Counted from the first letter of the stretch, positions 7,350 to 15,836 are shown. The stretch: 31,791 bases of DNA from UBA12403 sp043808565 (GCA_043808565.1 JAZDEQ010000079.1:1-31791), one strand, 5' to 3'. Numbers and translations are program-made. The notes: generated by a model not told the origin, from the letters alone.

Positions 7350-9320
7350 TCACCAAGGAAAAACGTCATCCTTTGAAGCGGCGGGGCGTGGGGTGGGCGG
7401 TGGAGCCGAAACATTTGGGGTTGGCGAAAAAGTTGTTGGTCTTTCACCAACTGAACCGACAGTCATTGATCCGCCGCCACTCCTTTTGTGACGTTTTCTT
7501 TTTCGTTTGGCTACTTCGGCTGACGAATCATTTGATCCAACAACAGGGGTGGTAGGGGCAGCAGAGGCAACGGAGGCAACAGGTGCGGCACTAACAGGTG
7601 ATAAAATCGGATTCATTTTAATCGCCCCTTCAGGCAAAGCGGCCATGGGTTCGTTTTGGTCGCCGGGTAATTCTTTAGGTTTTAGAGAGGTTAAACTCAT
7701 ATCAGCCCCGGTTTCCTTGGTCACTAATTCACCGTCTTTTACGGCTGGTACTGAAGCCGGTTTACTAACTTCACTTTTCCGCTCCTCAACTCGGCCCTTA
7801 CCGCTTTTTCGTTCTTCACGAACAATCTCAATGCAATCCTCACAATAAATTGGTCGACTCTTATCGAGCTCAACTGGTAAAATCATGTGTTTGCCGCAAC
7901 GTGTACAATCGTAATCAAACAACGGCTTATTGCCGAATTTTTTCGTAGCTTTACGACGATCTTCGGCCACCTTAAATTGCTCAGCAACTTCTGGCGAAAC
8001 TTCGCTCGCCTCAGTCCCGCCGCCTTCCATTTCACTCCATTTTAAAATTTCATCAGCTACAATATCACGCGGTCGGGCATAAGTTGCCCGAGAAGTTTCA
8101 ATTACGATCTCCGAAGAACCGGTTTTTTGAGCAATTGGCGGCAGGGTTAAGGCGGAAAACGGTTCCGAAGACACGCCATCAATCATGAGACGAAGATAAA
8201 TTTCATACTTAGCCAAATTTACCAAATCTTCGGGTGTAAAACGCGGCATAAATTCAGTTTCCAAAAAAGCCGCGTCTGGCGAACCGACTCGAAACATTAT
8301 AATTGTACCCACGTTACCAAAAACCGCGGCTCGAACTTCTTCGGTCAACTGCTCGATATATTGATGAGCCATGATCAAACACAACCGATATTTACGAGCC
8401 TCAGACAAAATTGAAGCAAAACTTTCCGTGGCAAAATTTTGAAATTCATCAATATAGAGATAAAAATCACGACGTTCAATTTCAGGAATATCCACCCGTT
8501 CCATGGCGCACAACTGCAGCTTGGTAATCAACATACCACCCAGCAATCTCATGGCATCTTCACCGATTCGGCCTTTTGATAAGTTGACGATAAAAATTTT
8601 ACTGGAATCCATTATTTCTCGAGGTTTTAAAGTCGAATTTGGTTGAGCCACAATATTACGAACAATGGCCGTGGAAAGAAATTGGCCAACTTTGTTTTGA
8701 ATTGGCGCAATGGCTTCAGTGCGAAATTTTGGTTCCCATTGTTCAAACTCAGTAATCCAAAAAGCCTTAACCACCGGATCTTTTAAATTTGAAACCAAGC
8801 GTACCCGAAAATCACGATCGACTAGCAAACGGTTGATACCCATTAAAGTATTGCCAGGATTTTCGAGCAAGGTCATGATGCAGTTGTTTAAAATATGCTC
8901 CATGCGCGGACTCCAAACATCTGGCCAGATTTTTTTAAAAACGCCCATGAGGCCAGAAGCAATCACGTGCCTTGTATTAACATCGTGCGATTCCAAAATA
9001 TTAAAACCCATGGGAAATTCTGTATCTGAAGGGCAAAAATAAACCACGTCTTTCAGTCGCCATTCAGGAATATAATTAATCAATTTTTCCGCCGTATCAC
9101 CATGCGGGTCAACATAAGCACAGCCATGCCCCAAATAAATATCTGACAAAATCATGTTTTCTAAAAGTGTGGTTTTGCCCATGCCCGTTTTACCAATAAC
9201 ATAAGTATGCCGACGACGATCATCGGTTTTAATGCCAAACTTGCGCATTTGATTGCGATAGTTGGTACGAGCAAAATAAATAACATCGTTTTCGTGATCG
9301 TGATCTTCGTAGGCAGGCAT
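7350..9320 (-). CDS. VirD4/TraG-like ATPase with zinc ribbon and disordered tail (656 aa)
   Basis: A second HerA/VirD4/TraG-type ATPase, paralogous to the one at 5767-7185. Walker A GKTGMGKTT is at residues 43-51 and Walker B FYLYIDEFQNF near 286-296. After the ATPase part (to about 400) comes a zinc ribbon with Cys 472, 475, 493 and 496 and the wording RPIYCEDC, close in spacing and sequence to the ribbons ending the three Cys-rich proteins at 121-5575. The last ~160 residues are low-complexity, rich in Pro, Ala, Ser and Lys, with a very basic patch (KRKRKRHKR), and are probably disordered. No membrane helix is seen. Role inferred: motor of a CPR envelope or DNA-handling apparatus acting with the upstream membrane protein. 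Confidence 0.85.
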   Translation of the reverse strand: MPAYEDHDHENDVIYFARTNYRNQMRKFGIKTDDRRRHTYVIGKTGMGKTTLLENMILSDIYLGHGCAYVDPHGDTAEKLINYIPEWRLKDVVYFCPSDTEFPMGFNILESHDVNTRHVIASGLMGVFKKIWPDVWSPRMEHILNNCIMTLLENPGNTLMGINRLLVDRDFRVRLVSNLKDPVVKAFWITEFEQWEPKFRTEAIAPIQNKVGQFLSTAIVRNIVAQPNSTLKPREIMDSSKIFIVNLSKGRIGEDAMRLLGGMLITKLQLCAMERVDIPEIERRDFYLYIDEFQNFATESFASILSEARKYRLCLIMAHQYIEQLTEEVRAAVFGNVGTIIMFRVGSPDAAFLETEFMPRFTPEDLVNLAKYEIYLRLMIDGVSSEPFSALTLPPIAQKTGSSEIVIETSRATYARPRDIVADEILKWSEMEGGGTEASEVSPEVAEQFKVAEDRRKATKKFGNKPLFDYDCTRCGKHMILPVELDKSRPIYCEDCIEIVREERKSGKGRVEERKSEVSKPASVPAVKDGELVTKETGADMSLTSLKPKELPGDQNEPMAALPEGAIKMNPILSPVSAAPVASVASAAPTTPVVGSNDSSAEVAKRKRKRHKRSGGGSMTVGSVGERPTTFSPTPNVSAPPPTPRPAASKDDVFPW

Positions 9321-9331
9321 ATTTTTGAGGG

Positions 9332-9423
9332 GGGTTACGAAACTACGAAATTGCTACGAAACCACGAAATTGGTTGAACAAAAAACTTTCGTAGTTTCGT
9401 AATTTTTCGTAGTTTCGTAACCC
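9332..9423. repeat. Inverted degenerate repeat (acgaaact type)
   Basis: The left arm 9332-9372 is a chain of 'tacgaaact'-like words and the right arm 9386-9423 is their reverse complement, leaving a short loop. The outermost ~18 nt pair perfectly (ggttacgaaactacgaaa with its complement). It fills the gap between the stop of the membrane protein gene and the start of the ATPase gene on the minus strand. Same design as 7196-7332 but with different unit sequence. Confidence 0.85.
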
Positions 9424-9432
9424 TTTCAGCTT

Positions 9433-11079
9433 CTAGAAAGGTAAATTCGGCGGGGTAAAACTCTTTTCTTTTTCGTCGAGGGCTTCGGCTTCGCCGGGGA
9501 TTGGTGGTAAATTAACGTCTTCTAATTCAACACTGGGATCTAGCAAAACTCGAATTGCATCAGGGATTTTTTTAACCGACGGTGACCCGACCGGTGAACC
9601 AGAAAAATTTTGAACTTTGATTTCGTTTGGCGTAGAAGAATCTTTTAATGGTGAAGACAAATGTAAATCTGGCTCAGAAGTTCCGGGCAAGGAAACTGGC
9701 GGCGCTTCTTTTTTAGATAAGGAAAGTGCTGGTGGAGTAGCTCGATAAAGTGGCGTTTCTTCGGAAGCCACTGGCAAAGAAACCGGCGGCTCGGCGCGAC
9801 GAGATTCGGTTTTTTTAACCAACGGCGCTTTAACAATAATCGAAGGAAAATGGTAAAGAGTGGCTAATTCTTCAGTGCATAAAATTCGCGGCGTGGCTCC
9901 GATATAATAACTGCGATTTTTTGTGGCTTGCGAAAGACGCGACCGGCGATGATCATAAGTCCAGCGCTGAAAAAAGTAATCATTTTTTGGTACTTGTGGA
10001 CCAAACATACCGAATTCGGCCGAGCCTGGGTTGTTATACTGAAGCAACATGCCCTTAACCATCGGCACCCGCATATGCTTAGCAAAAATGCCTTTTTTGG
10101 CATAATAAACCAAACGAATTTTGCTCTTTAAACCAATCTTAGAAATTTTATTGGCCACAGCTTCAACTTGCGCTTTTTCGGCCAAAGTAATTTTAAAGGC
10201 TCGCCAAATATCTTCTTTTTCCTTAAGTTCAGATCCACCGCCTATTTCAATACCAGTGACATGGCCCAAAAATTCTTCAGGAATCTTTAAGAGATTATCT
10301 AAAATTCCACTACTCTTACTATCTTCTTTTAAGCCGTAAGTTTTTTTAATAAATTTCGAACCTTCCTCGGTCCATTTTTGATTGCAAAGACTCGTAACAA
10401 TTTGAATAATAAAACATTCACCTGGCCGCATGCGACTAATTTGTTCCAACATAATTGCCAAAGGATCTTTCAATTCCTGTGACATGCTGTGTTCAAATTC
10501 TTGCCAAGTTTTAAAAGAAATAAATTCGCCAATTTTTGACTTAATCGTCATCTCAGCTCCCCACATTTCCCACTCAGGATCAGGAAAATGCGAAGGAAAT
10601 CTGGTCATATAATCCTCAACTTCGGTAATTTGAGAATCAGGATATTGCGCATAAATACCAGATTCGACAATATCTCGATGACGATCTTCGCAGCGAATAT
10701 AAAACTGAATGTAGCCATCAATGGAAACAATTTCAAAAGTAAATCTGGGTGGAGTTTTACCCACAAACCAAACTTCTTTCCAAAGATAATTAGAAAAAGC
10801 TCCTTGTAATGAGGCAAAAAAGTTTTCTAATGACTTTGGACTTTGCTCGGTCATTTTTGGTACATCAACGGCCAAAAGAATGTATTTTAACTTACCCTCA
10901 TACTTTCCTTGCCGATAATCTTTCCAAACTTCCATCAACCCCCACAAAATAACTGAAGCCGCTGGAAACCAGCCCACCAACATCATAATTTCAATAACAA
11001 TAACATCAAACCTCTGGCTAAAAAAGGCGTGAAAAAAAGTTACTTCACTAGCAAAAGCGGCAGTCGCCAAGAGAAACAT
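9433..11079 (-). CDS. Membrane-anchored protein upstream of VirD4-like ATPases (548 aa)
   Basis: I do not recognise a characterised family. The first ~50 residues contain a signal-like hydrophobic stretch (1-15) and a membrane helix (about 25-48, IEIMMLVGWFPAASVILWGL). The next ~350 residues look like a folded soluble region (PKSLENFFASLQGAFS, FTFEIVSIDGYIQFYIRC). The last ~120 residues are Pro/Ser-rich and probably disordered. It lies first in a minus-strand set with the two VirD4-like ATPases, which themselves lack membrane segments, so it may anchor them; this is inference. An extended -10 box lies only 10 nt upstream of its ATG, so the mRNA is probably leaderless. Confidence 0.7.
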   Translation of the reverse strand: MFLLATAAFASEVTFFHAFFSQRFDVIVIEIMMLVGWFPAASVILWGLMEVWKDYRQGKYEGKLKYILLAVDVPKMTEQSPKSLENFFASLQGAFSNYLWKEVWFVGKTPPRFTFEIVSIDGYIQFYIRCEDRHRDIVESGIYAQYPDSQITEVEDYMTRFPSHFPDPEWEMWGAEMTIKSKIGEFISFKTWQEFEHSMSQELKDPLAIMLEQISRMRPGECFIIQIVTSLCNQKWTEEGSKFIKKTYGLKEDSKSSGILDNLLKIPEEFLGHVTGIEIGGGSELKEKEDIWRAFKITLAEKAQVEAVANKISKIGLKSKIRLVYYAKKGIFAKHMRVPMVKGMLLQYNNPGSAEFGMFGPQVPKNDYFFQRWTYDHRRSRLSQATKNRSYYIGATPRILCTEELATLYHFPSIIVKAPLVKKTESRRAEPPVSLPVASEETPLYRATPPALSLSKKEAPPVSLPGTSEPDLHLSSPLKDSSTPNEIKVQNFSGSPVGSPSVKKIPDAIRVLLDPSVELEDVNLPPIPGEAEALDEKEKSFTPPNLPF

Positions 11080-11089
11080 AATTGAAAAT

Positions 11090-11095
11090 ATTATA
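11090..11095 (-). promoter_or_regulatory. Extended -10 box, likely leaderless promoter
   Basis: On the minus strand this reads TATAAT, preceded by TGC, a perfect extended -10 element. The ATG at 11079 is 10 nt downstream, so transcription should begin within a few bases of the start codon and leave no room for a Shine-Dalgarno. No convincing -35 is needed for an extended -10. Confidence 0.6.
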
Positions 11096-11099
11096 GCAC

Positions 11100-11143
11100 A
11101 AAAAGGGACTTAAGGGATCTAAGGGATTTAAGAGACTGAAGGG
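11100..11143. repeat. G-rich degenerate minisatellite
   Basis: A run of words of the type 'aaggga(t)ct(t)' repeated about every 9-10 nt. It lies upstream of the minus-strand membrane protein gene. No inverted partner was found nearby. Similar G-rich arrays occur at 18160-18202 and 23739-23842. Confidence 0.65.
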
Positions 11144-11263
11144 GGTGTGGATATTTTTTTATAATTCAACAATTATAGGCGATAAACCACCCTTGATTTT
11201 TTTCTTTTTTTGTGATAGTTTTTTATTATCCCCCACATTTAATTCACCTTTTAGGTTTTTTAT

Positions 11264-11734
11264 ATGGGTCAACAGCTGACTAAACAAGATATTTTTGAAG
11301 TCGTTAGTAGCGTTGTTAATAATGCTATTGAAAAAAACAATGCCGATCTTTTAGAAAATATTAATAATTCATTTTCTGATTTAGAGCAAAGAATGAGTGA
11401 TTTTAAAACAGATCTTAATGATGTTAAAAAGGATCTAAACGCGGTAAAAACAGATCTAAACGAAGTTAGATCAGACCTGGACGAAGTTAAGGCAGATTTG
11501 AATGGAGTTAAAACAGATCTGCGTGGAGTTAGATCTACTGTTAATACTCAAATGGTCACCAAAGATTACTTAGACCAAAAAATTTCCGAACTTCGTGGCG
11601 ATATTTTAACTACTATCCGAAAAGAAGATAACAAACTCGGAACCTTAACCAACAAACTTGCTCAACGAAAAATTTTGCCCACTTCCGATATCCAAGAAAT
11701 TTTATCAATGGAGCCGTTTCCGAAAGTTTCTTAG
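11264..11734 (+). CDS. Coiled-coil protein with heptad repeats (156 aa)
   Basis: A small soluble protein with a strong coiled coil. Six almost identical seven-residue units of the type DLN(x)VKT run from about residue 50 to 91 and are encoded by a 21-nt tandem repeat (11411-11536). Flanking segments (FEVVSSVVNNAIEKNNADLLENI before, MVTKDYLDQKISELRGDI after) are also helical. The tail ends with KILPTSDIQEILSMEPFP. It is one of three plus-strand genes here and ends just before a bidirectional hairpin terminator. Such proteins recur in CPR and archaeal genomes without known function. The repeat number may vary between strains. Confidence 0.75.
   Translation: MGQQLTKQDIFEVVSSVVNNAIEKNNADLLENINNSFSDLEQRMSDFKTDLNDVKKDLNAVKTDLNEVRSDLDEVKADLNGVKTDLRGVRSTVNTQMVTKDYLDQKISELRGDILTTIRKEDNKLGTLTNKLAQRKILPTSDIQEILSMEPFPKVS
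11411..11536 (+). repeat. 21-nt in-frame tandem repeat (six heptads)
   Basis: Six consecutive 21-nt units encode the heptads DLNDVKK, DLNAVKT, DLNEVRS, DLDEVKA, DLNGVKT and DLRGVRS. The near identity at the DNA level (gatctaaacg.agttaaaaca type) indicates unit duplication rather than slow convergence. Confidence 0.85.
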
Positions 11735-11754
11735 ACTAAATAATTTTAAAATAC

Positions 11755-11790
11755 TAAACAACCGCCAGCTATAAAGCCGGCGGTTGTTTA
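11755..11790. terminator. Bidirectional hairpin terminator between the coiled-coil gene and secF
   Basis: A 12-bp perfect stem (taaacaaccgcc at 11755-11766 with ggcggttgttta at 11779-11790) around a 12-nt loop. It lies between the 3' ends of two convergent genes, with a T-rich context on both strands, as expected of a shared Rho-independent terminator. Confidence 0.85.
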
Positions 11791-11819
11791 TGTCGATTAA
11801 ACAAACGAGAGATATAAAT

Positions 11820-12707
11820 CTAACGCTTCCTCCACCCCTCCCAAACCACCAAAAGCGGGCTGGCAATAAAAATTGAGGAATAAGTACCAACACCGATGCC
11901 AATGGCTAAGGCCAAAGCAAACGGCCGGGTGGTTTCCCCGCCCCAGATGAAGATGGCTAAAAGAGCCAACATGGTAGTTAAACTGGAATAAAGCGAGCGG
12001 AATAGTGTTTGCTGAATACTTTTATCAACCGTATCAGCAAACGAACCACTAAGTTTATTCAAGTTTTCTCGAGTTCGATCAAAAACAATAATTGTGTCAT
12101 TGATAGAATAGCCAAGAATGGTTAAAGCCGCGGCCACGAAAGCAGTATCAACTTGCCAGCCGTAAAAATGACCAAGAATGGCAAACAAACCCATTGGCAC
12201 AATTACGTCGTGAAAACCACAGAAAACCGTTAACAACGCATACTTCCAAGACTTAACTGGCTCTGAAACTTTACGAAAAGCCCAAGCCACATACAAACCA
12301 ATCAAAATCAGAGTGACCGCCACGCCGGTAATCGTCTTTTTTCGAAGTTCTGAGCCAACTGAAGGACCGAAAGAATTAAATTGCATTTCAACAACGCTTC
12401 CGTCTTTGGCCTTGAAAGCCGCTAAAACCGCCTGGTGAGCTGGCTCATCCAAAGCATCAAGTCGAATAATCATTTCAGTTTCACCAGTTGGCTGAACAAT
12501 GGCGTGGTCATGACCAGTGGTGGCTAAAATATTTCTAGCCTCATCAACACTTGGTCGGCTTTGAAAATTTAATTCCAAAATACTACCGCCAGTAAAATCA
12601 ATGCCAAAATTAAAACCAAACAAACCAATGGCCACAATACTGCCGGCAATCAACAGACCAGAAAAAGCAAACCAGATATTACGATGTTTAACAAAAGAAA
12701 ATTTCAT
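11820..12707 (-). CDS. secF: Protein translocase subunit SecF
   Basis: SecF, 295 residues, normal length. With SecD it forms the proton-driven accessory complex that pulls secreted proteins across the membrane after SecYEG. Visible hallmarks: an N-terminal membrane helix followed by FGIDFTGGSILELNF (about 34-48), a short periplasmic domain, then five membrane segments including GYSINDTIIVFDRTREN, the conserved motif of the fourth transmembrane segment. It begins 6 nt after the secD stop, so the two are surely co-transcribed. Confidence 0.97.
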   Translation of the reverse strand: MKFSFVKHRNIWFAFSGLLIAGSIVAIGLFGFNFGIDFTGGSILELNFQSRPSVDEARNILATTGHDHAIVQPTGETEMIIRLDALDEPAHQAVLAAFKAKDGSVVEMQFNSFGPSVGSELRKKTITGVAVTLILIGLYVAWAFRKVSEPVKSWKYALLTVFCGFHDVIVPMGLFAILGHFYGWQVDTAFVAAALTILGYSINDTIIVFDRTRENLNKLSGSFADTVDKSIQQTLFRSLYSSLTTMLALLAIFIWGGETTRPFALALAIGIGVGTYSSIFIASPLLVVWEGWRKR

Positions 12708-12713
12708 ATAGTC

Positions 12714-14756
12714 TTAGCCTTGTTTAGGTGTATGCCTGGCATACATTTTAACTTTATTCAACCACTTAACTTTTTGAATGGTTAGAAGATAGGTATAAGT
12801 CACAGTTACAGCCGTAAACATACTGAACAAAACACCAACTGAAAGAGTTAAGGCAAAACCTTTAATAAAACTGGAACTAAAAGTATACAAAACCAAAGCG
12901 GCAATAAGCGTGGTTAAGTGACCATCACGAATGGCCGGCCAAGCACGATGATGGCCTTCGTCAATCGCTGAACGCAAGTCGCGACCGGCTCGTAACTCTT
13001 CTTTAACTCGTTCAAAAATAAGCACGTTAGCATCAACCGCCATACCAATAGATAAAACCAAACCAGCAATACCAGAAAGCGAAATGGTCACGCCGAAAAT
13101 TCGATAAACCAACATGTTTAAAACCGCATAAAGAGCCAAAGCAATCACCGCCACAAACCCTGGAACTTGATACATGATCAGCATAAACAAAGCCACCAAA
13201 CCAAAGCCAATCAAAGCGGCCGTAATACTTTTACCAAGCGAGGCCTGACCAAGAATTGGACCAACAGTTTGTTGAGAAATCAATTTGACCGGTACTGGCA
13301 AAGCCCCGGCATTTAAACGCTGAGCTAAAGTTTTGGCTTCTTCTAAACTAAAATTGCCGGTAATAATCGCCTGACCGCCATAAATAGCATCTTGAACGGT
13401 AGGAACTGAAATCGGCGAACCATCAAGAAAAATCGCTACTCTTTTGCCAACATTGCGACCGGTAATTTGACCAAACAAATCCGCCCCCTCACTATTAAAC
13501 TGCAAAGAAACATGGGGCGCGCCGGTATTTTGATCAAATTCAACTTTGGCAGTTTTTAGTTGTTGGCCGGTGAGGCCGGTGTTTTTCCACGGTTCATCGA
13601 CTTGAGCAATATCATTCAAGGTAGTCAAAGGCAACAAAATTCTTTCAATTTGATAAGCCACGACCGGTTCCTCGGCTTTTTTATAAATAATATGATAACC
13701 AAATTCGGTTTCAACCACTTCGGAAATTCCACCAACTGGAGTATTTGAAGCCGCCATTTCAAAAGCCGCCACAGTTTGGCCAGGCTCTATCCAACCAAGA
13801 TAACCGCCATCGTCTTTTGATCCAGGATCAGTTGAGTAAGCTTTGGCTTTTTCAGTAAAATTATCAGCCGTCAAATCTTTTTTAAGATTAGTCAGTTGTA
13901 GATTGGCTTCAATCATTGGAATCGGATCAGTACAACCGGTTTTACCTTCAAAACAAATCAAAATATGCGAAAGCTCCATTCTCTTAGCATCGTTCTTTTT
14001 TACATAACGAACAATATTTAAGCCTTCACTGGTTTCGACAACTTTATTAACGATCGAATCTTCCTTGGTCCGACCGTCTTTAATGGCTTGAGCCAGCTCA
14101 CCGTAATAAGGATTAGAAGTGGTAACTAAACCAAGACTTTGACCTTTTAATTCGGCCAACAAAGAAGTCCAGTCTTCGGTTTTGGCTCGATTTAAAACAT
14201 CATTAGCCGCTTGACGCTCAGTGACATTTTTTTCATCAATAATTTTTTGTTCTTCTGGTGTGGCCGCTCGACCAACATCAGTATTTTCTTCCTTAAATTC
14301 CAAAATCGGTGTTTCGCCAATTTGTTTGATCGCCTCGGAAACATCAAGAACCCCGGCCAAGTCAACAACAATGCGATCGCCTTGAGCTGTAGTGATCATT
14401 GGTTCAGAAACGCCAAAGGCATTAACTCGACGCTCAATAACATCGCGTACCCCCTCAAGAGCCGCTTCGTGATCGGCTTCTGGAACACCCAACATGTCGG
14501 CCTCATAAATAAGGTGGGTGCCACCTTGAAGGTCAAGACCAAGTCGATAAGGCGTTTCGTTCATCTTTACGGCTTCGGTATTAATACCAGTTACCGAACC
14601 AGCCCAGGCCGTAGCTTGATTCCAATAAATTGGAAAATCAAAAGCCGCGGAAACCAAGGTAAGGATAAGAAAAAAGGCAGTTAGGGCCGGGTTAAGCCAT
14701 TTTTTGTTGGTCCAAGAAGCACTCTTAGACGGCGCTTTACGTTTCCAGTTTTGCAT
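12714..14756 (-). CDS. secD: Protein translocase subunit SecD with inserted PpiC-type PPIase domain
   Basis: SecD, 680 residues. N-terminal helix (about 21-39), the D1 motif YRLGLDLQGGTHLIYEAD (70-87), RVNAFGVSEP, then the periplasmic region, and a C-terminal six-helix part with GMAVDANVLIFERVKEEL (571-588). Within the periplasmic region, between ILEFKEE (about 151) and GAPHVSLQF (about 412), there is an extra ~250 residues. The second half of this insert (about 261-362) is a parvulin/PpiC-type peptidyl-prolyl isomerase domain: ELSHILICF, FTEKAKAYSTDPGSKDDGGYLGWI, FGYHIIYKK. Known: parvulin domains assist folding of exported proteins. Inference: this SecD couples pulling with prolyl isomerisation on the outer face of the membrane. 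Operon with secF. Confidence 0.95.
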   Translation of the reverse strand: MQNWKRKAPSKSASWTNKKWLNPALTAFFLILTLVSAAFDFPIYWNQATAWAGSVTGINTEAVKMNETPYRLGLDLQGGTHLIYEADMLGVPEADHEAALEGVRDVIERRVNAFGVSEPMITTAQGDRIVVDLAGVLDVSEAIKQIGETPILEFKEENTDVGRAATPEEQKIIDEKNVTERQAANDVLNRAKTEDWTSLLAELKGQSLGLVTTSNPYYGELAQAIKDGRTKEDSIVNKVVETSEGLNIVRYVKKNDAKRMELSHILICFEGKTGCTDPIPMIEANLQLTNLKKDLTADNFTEKAKAYSTDPGSKDDGGYLGWIEPGQTVAAFEMAASNTPVGGISEVVETEFGYHIIYKKAEEPVVAYQIERILLPLTTLNDIAQVDEPWKNTGLTGQQLKTAKVEFDQNTGAPHVSLQFNSEGADLFGQITGRNVGKRVAIFLDGSPISVPTVQDAIYGGQAIITGNFSLEEAKTLAQRLNAGALPVPVKLISQQTVGPILGQASLGKSITAALIGFGLVALFMLIMYQVPGFVAVIALALYAVLNMLVYRIFGVTISLSGIAGLVLSIGMAVDANVLIFERVKEELRAGRDLRSAIDEGHHRAWPAIRDGHLTTLIAALVLYTFSSSFIKGFALTLSVGVLFSMFTAVTVTYTYLLTIQKVKWLNKVKMYARHTPKQG

Positions 14757-14877
14757 AATAATAAGTTAAAAACGGCGTTATTTTAAACTTTATCCTTTAA
14801 AAAAGCAAGGTGAAAGGTGGATATTTTATGGATTGGGGTTTGGTGGTTGAAGCCTGGGAATTAGTCAGAAATTTAAA

Positions 14878-14899
14878 AAGGCGATCAAACGATCGCCTT
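14878..14899 (-). terminator. Hairpin terminator after the cupin gene
   Basis: A 9-bp perfect stem (aaggcgatc / gatcgcctt) with a 4-nt loop. On the minus strand it is followed by a run of five T, just past the stop of the cupin gene at 14906. This isolates the cupin gene from secD, which starts downstream at 14756. Confidence 0.85.
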
Positions 14900-14905
14900 A
14901 ATAAT

Positions 14906-15301
14906 TTACTCAACCTTATGTCCGAATTCCTCGTCAGCCACATCGGCAATGGCCGCGGCCTTAGTTTCGTGAATTGTGCCGTCAATATGATTTGGTGGAA
15001 CGTAAACGGTATAAACTTTCATCGAGACCGAACCGGTATTGATAAAGTTATGACGAGTGCCGGGAGTTACTACATAAACATCGCCAGCAACGACTGGCGT
15101 TTCAACGCCATCAAGCATGGCTTTCCCTTCACCACTTAAAAAGAAAAGAATTTGTTCGACATGGGCGTGAGTTTCTTCACCAATGTCTTCGCCCGATTTA
15201 ATATCCATGACGACTAATTGGCTTTTGGCACCTGTGAAAAGGACTCGGCGGAAAAAATTGTTCTCGTTGGTATCGCGGATGATGTTGGTATTGTAGGACA
15301 T
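14906..15301 (-). CDS. Cupin-domain protein (131 aa)
   Basis: A single-domain cupin. The first motif is GEETHAHVEQ with His45, His47 and Glu49, the second is PGTRHNF with His84; these residues normally bind one divalent metal. The core between them (FFLSGEGKAMLDGVETPVVAGDVYVVTPG) fits the beta-barrel fold. Similar small cupins are often named after mannose-6-phosphate isomerase, but the substrate is not predictable. The C-terminus (IDGTIHETKAAAIADVADEEFG) is typical of this subgroup. It is a single-gene unit with its own terminator at 14878-14899. Confidence 0.88.
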   Translation of the reverse strand: MSYNTNIIRDTNENNFFRRVLFTGAKSQLVVMDIKSGEDIGEETHAHVEQILFFLSGEGKAMLDGVETPVVAGDVYVVTPGTRHNFINTGSVSMKVYTVYVPPNHIDGTIHETKAAAIADVADEEFGHKVE

Positions 15302-15349
15302 AAGATTGTTTTGGCTTTATTATTTTTTTAAAAAGGTTAGTAAGTTTTT

Positions 15350-15607
15350 TTAATCGTAGGTTGAATGATCGCCAATAGAAAGAAAAGCAATGGTTCCGTC
15401 TTCTAAATATTTAAAAATAATTCTGGTTTTAAAATTGACCGAAAATGACCAAAAATTTTTCATTTGACCGGATAATTTATGGGTTTTAAGACTGGGGTGA
15501 TGCGGATCGGTTAGAAAAAGTTCGACTTTTTGTTCAGTCTCCGGACGCAAACGAAGTGGGATCTTTTTTAATTCTCGATCAAAACGTTTAGTTAAAACCA
15601 CCTTCAT
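15350..15607 (-). CDS. RelE/YafQ-type toxin of a type II toxin-antitoxin pair (85 aa)
   Basis: Short basic protein of the RelE/ParE superfamily (mRNA interferase branch). Typical segments are the N-terminal strand KVVLTKRFDRELKKI, HPSLKTHKLSGQM in the middle, and the ending RIIFKYLEDGTIAFLSIGDHSTY. Family members cleave ribosome-bound mRNA. Only 3 nt separate it from the antitoxin stop upstream, so translation is coupled. It is similar to the toxin at 24833-25105, including the HPSL(K/R)xHxLxG motif. Confidence 0.9.
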   Translation of the reverse strand: MKVVLTKRFDRELKKIPLRLRPETEQKVELFLTDPHHPSLKTHKLSGQMKNFWSFSVNFKTRIIFKYLEDGTIAFLSIGDHSTYD

Positions 15608-15610
15608 GGT

Positions 15611-15832
15611 CTATTTTTTCCAAAGACCTTTGGCGTTTTTTAAAACCCGGACTTTGCCAGAATTAGCCTCGAGACATTCGGCTTCCAATTCTTTTGATAA
15701 AATTGAACCTTGCCATTCTCGAAAAAGATAACGAAAAAATTCGCTTTTGGAAGCAAAGTTTAAACGTTTGATTTCTTGATTAACCTCGCGGCTTAAAGCT
15801 AAGGGCAAAGAGATATTTATTATGTTACGCAT
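15611..15832 (-). CDS. Ribbon-helix-helix antitoxin (73 aa)
   Basis: The N-terminal strand NIINISLPLALSREVNQEI and the helix pair around NFASKSEFFRYLFREW form a ribbon-helix-helix DNA-binding domain; the C-terminal ~25 residues would bind and neutralise the toxin. A near-perfect 13-bp inverted repeat directly upstream (15837-15867) is the likely operator for autoregulation. It is transcribed with the toxin at 15350-15607. Confidence 0.9.
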   Translation of the reverse strand: MRNIINISLPLALSREVNQEIKRLNFASKSEFFRYLFREWQGSILSKELEAECLEANSGKVRVLKNAKGLWKK

Positions 15833-15836
15833 AGCC

